From Anarhynchus alexandrinus (lineage: Eukaryota > Chordata > Aves > Charadriiformes > Charadriidae), in assembly GCA_008711295.1 (NCBI GenBank), contig VUYV01000217.1, positions 8,457-72,456 on the forward strand: a stretch of 64,000 nt of DNA. Direction: 5' to 3'. Under the pieces are notes generated by a model. It was not told the DNA's origin and ran no database searches. It saw only the letters and a program-made list of their open reading frames with translations. Each line of letters starts with the position of its first letter. Position 1 is the first letter of the stretch. Below, piece by piece: positions 37,755 to 50,200 of this stretch. A program made the translations under genes and the position numbers.

Positions 37755-38864
37755 CATGTCCTCACCTACTGTTGTGTGGGACTGTGTCATGACAGTTGAC
37801 CTTGGCTGGCTGCCAAGGGCCCACCAAGCTGCTCTATCACTCTCTCTCCTCAACCAAACGGGAGAAAATACTATGAAGAGCTTATGGACTAAGATAAGGA
37901 CAGGGAGGTCACTTGCCAATTACCATCAAGGGCGAATCAGACTCAACTTAAGGAAATTAATTTAATTTATTGCCAATTAATAACAGAGTAGGGTAGTGAG
38001 AAATAAAACCACCTAAAAGCACCTTCCCCCCACCTCTCCCTGCTTCCCAGGCTCAACTTCACTCCCAATTCTTCTACCTCCTTCCCAGGAGAAGTGCAGG
38101 GGGATGGGGAATGGGGGTTGCGGTCAATTCTTTTTCATTTTGTTTCTGCTGTGCTCCTTCCTCCTCACACTCTTCCCCTGCTGCAGTGTGAGGTCCCTCC
38201 CATGGGAGACAGTCCATCACAAAATTCACAAACTCAATGTGGGCTCTTCCCATGGGCTACAATTCTTCATGAACTGCCCCACTGTGGGTCCTTTCTGTGG
38301 GGTGCTGCCTTCAGGAACAAACTGCTACAGTGCGGGTTCCCCACAGGTCCTGCCAGAAAACCTACTCCTGCATGTGCTCTTCTCCATGGCCTCAGTTCCT
38401 GCCAGGAGCCTGCTTCAGCATGGGCTCTCCATGGGCTACATTTTCCTTCAGGGCACATCCACCTGCTCCACTGCATATGGCTGCTTCACCATGGTCCTCC
38501 ATGGGCTGCAGGGGCACAATCTGCATCACCGTGGTCTTCTTCACAGGCTGCAGGGGAATCTCTGCTCCAGTGCCTGGAGCACCTCTTCTCCTCCTTCTTC
38601 ACTGACCTTGGTGTCTGCAGGGTTGTTTCTCTCACATTGTCTCACTCCTCTCTCACAGTTGCTGTGTAGCAGTTTTTACCTTTTCTAAAATATGTTATCA
38701 CAGAGGTGCTACCAAGGTCGCTGATGGACTCAGTTTTGGCCAGTGGTGGGTCTGCCTCGGAGCCAGCTAAAACTGACTCTGTCCAACATGGGTGCAACTC
38801 CTGGTGTCTTCTCACAGAAGCCACCCTGGCACCCCCTCAAGTCTTGCCACATAGACCCAATACA
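37755..38864 (-). mobile_element. Endogenous-retroviral LTR, antisense, degenerate
   Basis: I recognise this as a common bird LTR-type repeat. Marks include the TTTATTGCCAATTAATAACAG and GTAGTGAGAAATAAAACCACC stretches, the long run of CCATGGGCTGCAGG-like units, and the end near CTTGCCACATAGACCCAATACA. Read on the minus strand it begins TGTATTGGG and has a TATTTTAGAAAAGG box around 38680-38695. There is no intact viral gene, and the family name cannot be assigned without a library. The left boundary is approximate. Confidence 0.7.
38175..38590. repeat. Degenerate tandem units inside the LTR
   Basis: About eight imperfect units of roughly 40-55 bases, each built as TGCTCCAGTGTGGGTCC, then CCATGGGCTGCAG, then CAGG or TTCATG. 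Their period keeps reading frames open here (191 and 194 codons), but the frames are by-products of the repeat. Confidence 0.75.
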
Positions 38865-39751
38865 TGCTGGTTAGGCATTTATCCCCCAACAGTATCTTCT
38901 TGGCATAACTGTCTCAAACTTCTCAATGAAAAGAACCAGCAGACTTATTTGAGGACCAACCCATTCATCTTTATCACAATATGGGTGGTAATAGGACTGC
39001 GTGATTAATGATAAAGACCAGGGGCAACTCTTACTTTGGGGGAAGAGGCGTCCACCCCCATCAGAATATTATAACCCTTGAACAATCTTTCTAATTTCTC
39101 TTTAGCACAAAGCACGAGGTCCCCATGCTAGCTGCAAGTTAGGCACCACAACACAGAGGAACAGGAAGGACATCGCAACCTCAGTAGGGTGGATCCCCAC
39201 CAACTAAAAAACGTTAGACCTACCATGGGTATGGACACACCCAATAACATCTTCCCCTGCCATCTGACCATCTGCTAACCCTGCCAGCGCTCCCTAGCTG
39301 GGCCTCAACAAATGTAGATAGTGAAACCTTCTCTGCCAGGGTCACTTCTGTCCAGGTGCCCCCTACTGCGTGAGAGACAGTTTGCAAGCAGGGTGCAAAA
39401 AATGTACACAGCAATTATTTCCTGGCTAATAGAGGCAGGTATTAGACACCCAGGACTAATACGCTGCTAGGCTAAGCATTATTTCTTGGAGCAGAGTGAA
39501 CCCTGGTGTTGCTGAGTTGCTGTTTTCCTATCTGTGCTTTTTATCTCAGGATTTTATCTTTTTTCATGTCATCATTTTTCCTCTTGAATGCTTGAACTCC
39601 TAACTCTTGTGATGTCAATAACTTCATTTGATCTGGCTTTTCACTTTTTGTATTTAGCATGGCTTTAACTTGCTTACTTTTCACAGCTCAGGAGTCATTT
39701 TGCAAACACAACGGAGTTAAGTTCATACAGCCATGCTGCACCAAAATCAGT
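38865..39751. other. Spacer next to the LTR
   Basis: It may hold eroded internal retroviral sequence, but I cannot show any viral domain. Otherwise nothing is recognised. Confidence 0.35.
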
Positions 39752-40045
39752 CATCGAATCACAGACAGCTGAGTCTCTGGGCCATTTACTGCTCGTCCTG
39801 GTAAGGACCTGTGGGGCCATCTACAACATCTTGATACCAATACCAGATTTTTCTTTAAGGTCTAACACCTAGTGGCAGCTCCACTAGGTTCCCAGCAAAC
39901 TCTTCCAGTACTTCGCTACCTTTCCTGTTAAAAGATCTTCCCTGCTGTCTTGCCTAACTGTTCCCTGCTTCAGTTTAAGACCATTACTTCTTGACCTCTT
40001 TGCTCGGAGAACAAATAGTTCTTTTGCTTGTTGGAGTGCTATGCA
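39752..40045 (-). mobile_element. Old CR1 LINE 3' fragment
   Basis: It starts with an ATCGAATCACAGA end and continues with diverged CR1 3' text (for example AAAAGATCTTCCCTGCTGTC, TTTAAGACCATTACTTCTTG). The similarity is clear but old. Confidence 0.65.
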
Positions 40046-40066
40046 TACAGGATGTCAAAGGACCAT

Positions 40067-40210
40067 GATGCATCTAAATCCTCAAAGAAAATTCTTGCCA
40101 TTTTTCCACATACATATCAAATAGGATTNACACGATGCATCTAAATCCTCAAAGAAATTTCTTGCCATTTTTCTGTAAGCACATTTTTCCACATACATAT
40201 CAAATAGGAT
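40067..40210. repeat. Short direct duplication around a single N
   Basis: The segment from GATGCATCTAAATCC to CATATCAAATAGGATT occurs at 40067-40128 and again at 40134-40210, with an N at 40129 between. The second copy has about 16 extra bases (TGTAAGCACATTTTTC region). Confidence 0.93.
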
Positions 40211-43200
40211 TTTTTTAGAAGCTGGGCCAAAAGTTACGAAGCATTAACATTGATTGTAGTTTCTTATGAAAGCTGCAGGTTGGTTTTTGCTCAGCTGGCA
40301 ACTATACCCGTTAGCCAGGAGCTCAGTTTCCCACCTCCATCATGATCTGGGAACAACCTGGGCATGGGGAATGGACTACGGGATGAAAGGCTCTTCTGAG
40401 GTATGGATCAACACAATGAGAATCTCTGATCTAATTTTTAGTGGACTTTATGATAGGAGAACTCATTCTGTATTCAGGCGATGGAAGTTAGCTTGTCCTG
40501 AATGTATTTAACATTGCCCTGGAGTAATCAGACAAGTTTTGGTGAGAGGATGCTGAATCTATCACTGAATGCAGATGGTTACTCCAGACTTTTTGCCTGA
40601 GTCTCCAGCAAATGGTGTCAGGAAATTAGGAAGGCCTTGATTCTGATGAGACTGTATGAACCTGAGCAGGGAGTGGTTTGTGAGCTTCTCAAGGTAGGGA
40701 TCTGAGCTGACCCTGAATGGTTGACCAAAGCATTGTGAGATTTCATTGTTGCAGGTTTTTTTTTTTTAGCTCTTCTGCATTTTCTGTGTCATATGGGAAG
40801 TGCAACCCCCGACCACTTCAAAGGAAATGCTACACCAATAACTGGGGAAAGCATGGGTGTGACATCAGTAAGATTTTTGCATATGGGCATGTAATTGCTA
40901 CATCTTTGTGTATTGATGTGGAGCTGCTGCATGCTGGCAGCAGAGTCCCAGGAACACTGGAAGTGATAAATGGTATTCATAACTCTGCCAGGGAAAATTA
41001 AGAGTTTGAATGACCACAGTATAAAATCTTCTTGTTTGGTTAAAGAAAGAATGAACGGTTGATTCTCAAAATGTCTTTAGGGGTTATTCTGCTAAAATGT
41101 ACAAACTGATTTTTGCCCTAGAATTTGGCTGATTTGGTATTGAAATTACCCCTTTTAGACCGGCTGCTGCACAGGAAGGGGATAGTTTGGGACCTTTGGG
41201 CTGATGGTTCCAGGTTCAGTGCTGATGCTTGGAAGGCTGTCAGCAGTACTGAACAGTCCTCCCTGAAAATGTCTTTCAGAGATTCGGTGGCCCATACGGC
41301 CTCCTGAACACCTGCTTTTGTGGGTGACTGTGCACTGGGTCATGTCCACCGCTGCAGCGACTTCTCCCTCTCCCTCTTGCTCTCCCGGAGCTGCTTCTGG
41401 CTTTCCTGTGGAACTGCTCTGCCCCTCCAGCCTTCTTCTCTTCTCTCAGAGACTTAATTTAGCTGCTGGTGCAGACAACTGGTTTCTCAGCAGCCTTCTT
41501 TTATCAGCTTAGCTTCGGTGAAGCAGTTTCCTTCACGAATAACTGTTCCTGGCGCTCCAGGGACTTTACAGCCGTTCTCCGGGAGCTGCTGCCTGAGTAG
41601 AGCAGGCAAAGCTGTCACTTGTTTTCCAACAAAATCTGTCTCAAAGCACCCTCTGCCGGCTGAGTGTCCCTTCTTTGTTCTCCCCAGGAGTGTGAGAAAG
41701 CCAATAACCGGCCAGCAGATTTATTGGAGTATAAACATGCCAAAAATGGAATAATTTGCGATTAATGGAAAACCTATGCTGTTGGTGAAAGATATCTGAT
41801 TAATTGGAACTGTGAGATGTCATCTCTGATAAGTACTTAAGGTTCCTACAGTAATTTGCATGTTCTGCTCTGTTCAGTGGGAGGTGTCTCAAAATGAAGC
41901 TGTCTATCTTGCTCCTACAGATATGAATTGCTACAAACCAGTTAAAAAGAGTTCCCAGTAATATCTGGTACAAGCTGCAGCAGAGAAATAAGTGCAAAAG
42001 ACCCAGCCGCACACAGCAAGCTACTTCTCTGCTTTCTGAATTTTCCAGATGGTAGGTTGAATTTTTATATTATCCTTTAACAGAAAATAACTGATGCTGC
42101 TGGAAAATAGTGTGAAGTATTTCATAAGAAAGTTTATTTCAGTTCATTTATGTGCTTCTTTATCTCAAGAAAAAATATTACATTAAAATAAGGGATACAC
42201 TTATGTGATAGACAAGTAATTTTGGGACCAGCATAAAGACTTATCTTATAATGAAGTGTATTTAGAAATGGATTAGTCCGTAGTTTTCTGGCAGATATTT
42301 TTACTAATTATTCAAAGACACAGAAAATATTTACTGTGCAATGGATTATTCATATTTTAGTATATTTATGGGGTTTTTTTTGCTTCAAAATAACTTGTAA
42401 GAATAATGTATATATCAGTTCTGGCATTTCCATACTTAAATATTGAAATTCCTAAATTTTAGACTCACAGCTGTAACTAGTGCAGGTGTTAACTACTGTG
42501 AATGCTAGTTCTGGAAGACGTTCAGTGTTACCACTGCTATTTTAGTAGCTCATTTTCAGTCAGAATGGGTTTTCTGGTTTGATAAAAGAATGAAAATAGT
42601 TTTCAAAATGTGAATGAAAGAATTCTATGTCTTAGTAAACAAATTTCACACAACTGCTATTTCGTGGTATGTTTATGTTGTAAAGTATGTTAAGCTTTTT
42701 AAAGTAGTAATTGCAATAATTTCCAAGTTTTGTTAGTATGTAAGGTATGGTACATTTATAATGTTTGTTCACTTATATAAACAGTACTATAAACAGTTTG
42801 CTGCCAAATGCAGTTTTGGAAAAGAAAATCACAAATATGTTACTAACCCGTTGCCTTTGGAGAAGCAAGGAGTTAAGCCCTATAGGCTCCTACTTCTGTA
42901 ACACAACTAGAGGGTTCCCCGTTCTTTCATCTTCCTTTGATCTTAGGGGCTAGATTTTTACACACTCAGTAGTTATCCCAAATCTCTGTATTTGGATCTA
43001 GTGCTTTTTCAGCACCATTCTGAAGTTTTCCTTCACAGAGCTTAGAATTAAGCTCATAACGTACAGTCATTGTGAGCTATAGGAAGAAAGAGATTTAGGG
43101 AAAGTCTCCTTTTCTTTTTTTCCCTGGAATATTAGCAGTCTAAGTTTATGGTATACTGAGGACCCAAATATCTGTTATGCAGATTTTACTTCAGACAATA

Positions 43201-46164
43201 ATAAAACATAAGTTCTAAATACATCTGCAAAAGCAGAAAGAAAACTCATAACTTTTTCCAGAAATTATGGCCTTTGTTTCTCAGTGCTTCAAGCTGCAGG
43301 AACTTCTTCCTTTTGACTGTGAGACGTGCCTCTTAGTGCCTGTGTCTTGTGCCTCATAATGCCCTTTTTATTTGACCTAAGTATCACGGATGTGTGGATG
43401 CTTTTACTTTGCTTTGTGCCAAGTAATGCCACAAAGCACTGGTGAACCAGTCCTTCTCTTGCTATTTGCTGTCTAGAACTGCAATCTCTGCCTCGGTTTT
43501 TATTGAGATAATTTGGCGGTTTGCTGCTGACTTTGGAAAATGCAAACATAATCACACTGTTCTTTTAATTGCCTGTATTTTCAGGGAACATTCCTCTTTA
43601 ATTAGAGCCCCATATATTGCACGTATTCGCACACACAAACCCCAAACCCTACTTAAACTGCCGCCAATACTTGGCAACTTAAAATCTATAAAGCAATCAT
43701 CAAAGTTAGGTGGGGAGAATCTGTCCTTTCAGCACAACTATTTTGCACTGTTTTGGTGCGGGCTGGTAGCCCAGTGTGTGCAAGGTCTCTCAAAGACATA
43801 GTTTTTCAAGAAACAGAAGACTAAATACAACAACTGGCAAAGCACGATGATAGGCAAATACAAATTTCTTACTCCTGGATCATTCTGGCACTTGTTAGAA
43901 GAGTTGGTGAGGGCAAGTAATTGGCTCTCTCCATTCCTGGACAAAACTGTATCTCACAAATGGAGAAAGCACAGCCCCTTGAAACTTTTTGTTAATCACC
44001 AGCCTCCCATTTCCAGGGCTGCAATAGCACTGGCAATAAGGGACTCACCAGTGTCTCCAATAGTGGTATCAGTCGTGGCCAAATACAAAATAGACACACA
44101 CAAATAAAATATGAAATGAGAAAGATCCTGATTTCCAACAATATCCAAATCTAGTCTATGAAACTGATTTTCCTTTAAAAGTAATTTTTTTTTTACTTTT
44201 TGTTATCTTGCTGAAGTATCTGCCTGCTTAAACAAAATAGCTCTGAAAAGTAGTAGGACAGTATAACTGCTGATATACCTCATTAGGGGCAAATAAGTTA
44301 GTGGAACAGAACCATTTTGAGGGAAAAGGGTCCCAGCAGAGAAGGAATATTCTCAGTATTTTTTATGTATATTTAATTACTCAAATACGGTAATGATATC
44401 AAATTCTATCTATATTCAGCTTAGAGTTCTTCACTTAGTTGATTCTTAGGGTCTATTTGAAGACTTCACTGCGGAGACTCAGTTGATATAGAGGTATCCA
44501 ATCTCAGTTGTATGAACAAATCCTGCTGCAGTTAGTGTTTTGCATATCATGTTTGCTTATGCGTATACCCATACATGTATTTTGCATGCTGTAGCCATTC
44601 TGCGTCTGATGGCACAGTGCTCTGGAAAGCTGCATAAATACCCTTTGGAGGGATTTGCCTTCCCTTGCTACACTGCTGGTTCTGCTTATGTATATACCCT
44701 GCTGTGGTCCCAGACACGTCAGTCAGTCCCTCTGCGGAACAAGCGAGCTCTTCCAAATGTACGTGGGTACCAAATAGCCTAAAATCAGCTTGCAAAACTG
44801 GCCATCTGGCTGGACAGAAGAAAAGGTCTCCTCTGCATAAGCCAATGCTAAGTAGCAAAGTGACAAGTATCTGGAGATGGTGAATTATTGGGAATGATCA
44901 ATAATGGCCCTTGTAAGCTGCAAGTGAAAAAATTAATTTTTGTGAGAAAAAACAAGTGAGACATAGGCAAGCCAAAGCTGATTTGAACCGATAAGATTAG
45001 GCAGACTAACAGGTAGTGAAAGACAGTTAAGTAGAGTGGAAATTAGTGCAGAGAACGAAGTGGTGTTTTAGAGGAGATCTGTATCTTAACAAGGCTCAGT
45101 GAAATCAAGTCAAGGAGCCATGAGTCCCCGTATAATTTTTCAGCTGTGATTGAAGTAGACCTTAGCTGATGAATAAAGTCAACAGTTGCTGGCAAATGCA
45201 AATCTGTTTAGGCCCTGAATTGGACCCAGGCCTCTAATATCAGGCTATGTGAAACTCAGCTCCCCATTCCCACCTGTCAATCTAGTTTGCTCCCTGGTAG
45301 TGTCAGAAGTAAGTTCTAGGAACAAGCCTTCTGCTTGAATGGATGAACAAAGACAAATGCTTTGCTGTGTTGATGCTGTGAATTTTGTCGTGTGCTGTTT
45401 TGCTCTGTATCTTTCTCCCCTGAGGGCCTACCCTGTCCCAGGACACTCCTGAACCCTCCTCTGGGCCAGCTCATTCCAGGACAAAATTCCTGGTGTTGGT
45501 TGTGCTGAAAAGTACCTTCTAAAAATCTATTAACCTGGCCTAAGTTTTCCGTAAAATTAAAGAAGTAAATGGACTGCCTGTGCTTGTATGTGGTGCTTTT
45601 CTCCAGCTTTAACTAGCATAGTGTTTCTAGGAGGTCCTGCCTGGTCACTCGCTTCCCATATAATCCGTGACAATCCATGTCACTTGGTGTGACATTAAAG
45701 CCGGGATGCTGCTTTTTTTGGTCTAAACCTCATCTTTTCTATGATTTGTGAGTATCCCTGCAAAATACCTACACTGAAATTCCCACCCTTTTCTCTTCCA
45801 ACACTAAGTTTTGTTACTAAGAGTTTTAAGAATAAGCTTCTAGACGTTATTAAACCTTCTAAAAGAAGCAACTTTCCATATCAATAAAAAGCCAATGACA
45901 TTTCTGAAAGCTCAAAATACAGTTTGTTCTGAATTTCAGACTTGGCAAAAATATAGGTCTTGATAAGGTCTGTCAATGTTTGTTTAGTCTGGAAATCTTT
46001 GGCACTGAAATAAAAATTCCTTCAGTAAGTGTGATGACAGTACTTATCCTGCCTGTACATTTCTTGCCTATTTTTCACTACTTCTCTTGTGCTCACTATC
46101 TGCAAGATACATTATAATTTGTTTCTAACGTGATTTCTCTTGAAAACTTATCTGCCGTCTGTAG
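40211..46164. other. Intergenic spacer upstream of gene B
   Basis: AT-rich unique sequence. No coding exon is supported. Distal promoters or 5' exons of IL1RL1 could lie here but cannot be picked out. Confidence 0.5.
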
Positions 46165-46260
46165 TACCATGGAACCTCTTCTTCCTCACATGTGATAGTA
46201 GAACCCACTGCACTGTGATCTGCAGTGAAGGACAGCATTCAAGTGAAGGCTGTGTTAATG
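46165..46260 (+). other. IL1RL1: Probable 5' UTR exon of gene B
   Basis: A 96-base segment is bounded by an acceptor-like GTCTGTAG (46157-46164) and a strong donor, GTAAGTAG, at 46261. It has no long open frame, as expected of a leader exon, and lies about 870 bases before the ATG exon. It contains the E-box palindrome TCACATGTGA at 46186-46195 and has TTATCT (a GATA site) just upstream at 46149. It could instead be a first exon with a start site inside it. Confidence 0.45.
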
Positions 46261-47131
46261 GTAAGTAGAATACTTACAGCTGTGTAGTACAGCTGGATTG
46301 CATGTCTGCTGTCTCCTGAGATATTCTTAGATTAGGTCAACTTAATGTCCATGGACAAATAACAAGTTTCTTTAACAAAGGGGTGTGCTGGGCAGTGCCT
46401 GAGCCGCACCACAAGGTGTGAATTACAGCAGGTGCTATCAATTAGACACAAATGAAAACATCAGTGAGGCACTGGATGTGCCCTACTGCTGTTACTTGAG
46501 TATAATATATGTTCTTTTCTAGTCCAGTTCTTCAGTTCTCATTCAGGTTAGCACTGCTGATGGCACTCACCTGGTTTTGTTCTTACTGCTAAACACCTTC
46601 CCAGAGAAGCTGTCACTGAAGATACCTCCGCTTCTATAGAAAGCCAAAAAGGTGTCGTGTACCTAAGCAGTTGGTTGGATGTAAGCTTAATTCAAAGCCA
46701 GGGTATATATTTTCAAATCCAGGATCTATCCGTTTCTAAATCGTGGTATAATTTTTCTGCATTGGACTATGACAAGAATGCTAACGTACATTTAGCTTCC
46801 TAAAAAAAAAAAAAAAAGCAACCCAGCAAGAAGAGGCTTCTGCCTGAGGCCCACCATGGCAGAGTAATTCCCCCACCCCCATTAAACTAAGTCATAACAG
46901 TAGTTTCAATGGAACAGCAGCTATTGCATTGATTAGAGAGCAGAGAGCATTATCTCAAAGCTTCAAAACCACTGCTACACACACACTCGGTACAGAGCAG
47001 CTCACATGATGCAGCTTATCATTGCATGATACCGTTATCTGTTAGTAGATGTACATCAGTACCATGGCAGTGGCATAACTGATGCAGTCACAGTATATTC
47101 TGAGATATCAATGTTTTTCTTTTCGGTTTAG
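46261..47131. other. Probable 5' UTR intron of gene B
   Basis: It contains a poly-A run at 46803-46817. No other feature is seen. Confidence 0.4.
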
Positions 47132-47202
47132 AAATATGATGGGGTGTGTACATCTGATCATCCTATCTACCTTCCTCTCGGTTTCCGTGACATCCGAAAC
47201 AT
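47132..47202 (+). CDS. IL1RL1: Gene B coding exon 1: signal peptide
   Basis: The acceptor TCGGTTTAG ends at 47131 and the donor is GTAAGTC at 47203. Two adjacent ATGs (47136 and 47139) open the frame, and the first is taken. The leader MMGCVHLIILSTFLSVSVTS is a good signal peptide with small residues before the likely cut near 19-20. Confidence 0.85.
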
Positions 47203-50200
47203 GTAAGTCACATTTTAAATATACTTTCTGATGAGGTTTATTCTGTAGGAATGTGTAGGCTGTTCCCAAATTGGTAATTTATTTCTAAACCTAAAATTAG
47301 CTAGTTTACCTCAGTCCAAAAATCACCGCTTAAAAACTAGCTTTATGTGTTTTCTCTGTATATTAAAGTGCACTGAGTACTGTCCGTTTCTGTGACATTA
47401 AGTCTAGGTTCTACTTCTGCCCCTTGGCGGCTCTGCAAGCAGAAGGAAAAGGGACTTTTTGAAAGGATTTGAGAGTAGCTGGTGTTCCAGGCCCCAGCTG
47501 GGCAAAGTCTCCAAGAGCATGCTTAAATTGCACTGAACAGGGCACCTGCACCCTGCTGAACCAGGGACGTAACTGGGCCCTTTGCTCACTAAAAATGCTT
47601 TTCAATATCCTGGTTTTGGGGGTGTCAGTAGACAAGCACAACGTAACAATAACATTTCCCTGCACAAGGGGGATATTCAAAACAGTAAGCTGACAGGTCA
47701 GCTCTGCTGACTCAGCTATATAACGTTGACCAGTGCTGACCAGTGACACACCGTTACATAGCACTCACGCGGTTCTAGTCCCCAGCTGAGCTGCTTATTT
47801 GTCTGAAAAATATTGTAAGATATGATCTGTAAATATTTCCCCATATTCTCAATTTTACAATACGAATGCTAATTTTCAAATGAATTAGGTTTATTAAGAG
47901 GCCAAATTCTGTTGAAGAATTTGCCAAGATAATTTTCACTGATGTCACTGAGTTTAGGTGAGACATCTCATTTTCTGTGTGTTCCCTCTTCTCTTTTTCC
48001 CAGAAGAAAGCTGTATTTCCAATGCATTCCTCCTTCAGTGGGGCAATGCCCACTTTCCTGACAACCCTTCTACGTCCCACTATATTTGCAAGGCTCATGG
48101 GTGGGAATGCTGTTAAAATGGTGGACTTGGGGGTACTTATACCTGATGTGGCTAATTTAGGTGCCTGAATTAGTAAGTGAGGCGACTACTATTGTCTGTA
48201 GAGAAGGACTGCTTTGGAAAGAACCATAGCAGAAGCCAAGTGTTCAACGTGTAGAGAGACTCACCCCCTGGTTTGTGCACCTACATGTCTAAAGCCAGGC
48301 AGTGGCAATACTTCCACAAAATGTAATTTTTGATAGAGATTCTCTAATTTGTTTAGCTGTTTGGTTACTTACTCTCATTTTCATGCTCCCTTATCTACTG
48401 TAGCTCCTCTGCCAGTCTCCATCTTTGTGCAGTCTCCATCCTTGCCTATTTTCTTATCTTTCTCTTCTCCGAAATGCAGTTTAACTTCCAGATTAGCGTT
48501 TTTCTTTTCAGTAGCCAGTTCACTATTTGGGTGCCTGGGCAAATAATATCTGTCATAATTGTTTGATTCAAGTTTCTCTGGACCAGCTTCAGTATTCAAA
48601 AGTAGAAATACACTCAGTTAAAAAAAAATAAAAAAAATAGTGCTTTACTGCCAAGTTCTTTCTCTTTTTTTCTTTTGGGTGCGTGTGGTTTGTCTTTCTG
48701 TGCTTCTTTTTTGTCTCTTATTCCTTTCTGGCATCTTTTCACCTTTCTGTCAGATTCTTCCTTTCAGTCTGTTATGTTTCTAGCATTTTTTTTTTTTTCA
48801 CATTTTTGTGAACTTCAGAGAGGAGCTCTTCTGGCTTTTGTCTTTTTTGGGCTTTTTTTTGGATGATCTTATCTACAGGCTTCCTCCTTCTAGTTTTTTC
48901 TTCAGTGAAAGAAAAAAATTTGTGATTTCCGTTTTCTATATTAAAAAGGCAGAGCAAGGGCTCTTTTCTGTTGATAAATAAATGTTAATTATACTGAAGT
49001 AAGGAAAGCTAACTTCATAGTACACCATTAAAGCCAGTGCTTTTCTTTGTGTTTAAATTCCTATTTTGAATAAAACCAGGATTTCAAGCAAAGATTTGCA
49101 TAAGAAGTTCATTTCAAGAAATCACTGTTTTTCAATTAAATCCTCATAATTTTTTGTATATTTCTGGTTTGAATCTAGGCCTGGGTTTTTTTTTCCTTCT
49201 GTCCCACACATTAATTACTATTTTTGCAAATGAATGGCTCCATAACTGAAGGAAAAAAAAATTTCTTGAAAAAAATCCAGTGAGCATGTTTGCTATATAT
49301 AATCTCTGAGAACTTGAGGGAGGTAGTTAGAGGCACGTGACTGGCCAGTTGATCCAGGAATGCCAAGTTTTCCCTGTCTCAGTGGGGCTAAGGTTTAATT
49401 AATCTGAGTTTTTTATCTTTTGTTCATTTGCAGTTGATGCAATGGAAGGTGAGGCTTTAGTTATAAAATGTCCCCGATGGAGTTCATCTGTGAAAGTGAC
49501 CTGGTATCACACGGCTACTAACAAAATGATTCCTGAAGAAGAAGAGGGATCACGCATATTTTCCTCAGAAAGATTTCTTTGGTTTCTGCCAACTTCTAGA
49601 GAGGATTCTGGAAACTACACTTGTGTTATACGTTTGTAAGTGTGACACTGAAAACTGAAAGGCGTAAGACTGGACACCCCCTGCCCCCCACATTTTAATA
49701 ATACAGTCTAATTATTATCTGTGGAAATGATGCCTTTTTTCATGGTGTACACCAACTCATGTAACTTCATTCTGCAATTGCTATTTTTATGACAGGTCAT
49801 TAAAAATCAATCTGTGACTGAACAACAATAATCAACCATATGTTTATAAAAACAAAACTCACATTTGTTACAAATATTTAATATATTTCATATAAAAATA
49901 CTATAATTGACACAGCTTTTTTTCTGTTTTTAAAGTTCAAATAATCGCACAAAGTCGCTCAACATGAATGTGCAGGTGCATCCGTACAAGCAAGGGGTAT
50001 GTTTCCCAAGTCAGATTCGTTACCCAAATGAGACTGGAAGAGGAAGAATTGTTTGTCCTACAATTGACAATTACAAGAATGCTACTATCATCCAGTGGTA
50101 CAAGGTAAATAAAAGCCTTATAGTGCCAGTTGTAGGTCAGATTAACGTGAGAAGCTATTTGCAGCCAAATAAAGAAACTTTTCTTTTCCAGGACTGCAAA

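Noticed and set aside
38094..38688. Two overlapping plus-strand open frames of 191 and 194 codons
   Set aside because: They lie wholly inside the antisense LTR and are kept open by its repeat unit; two frames open over the same repeats is not a gene signature.
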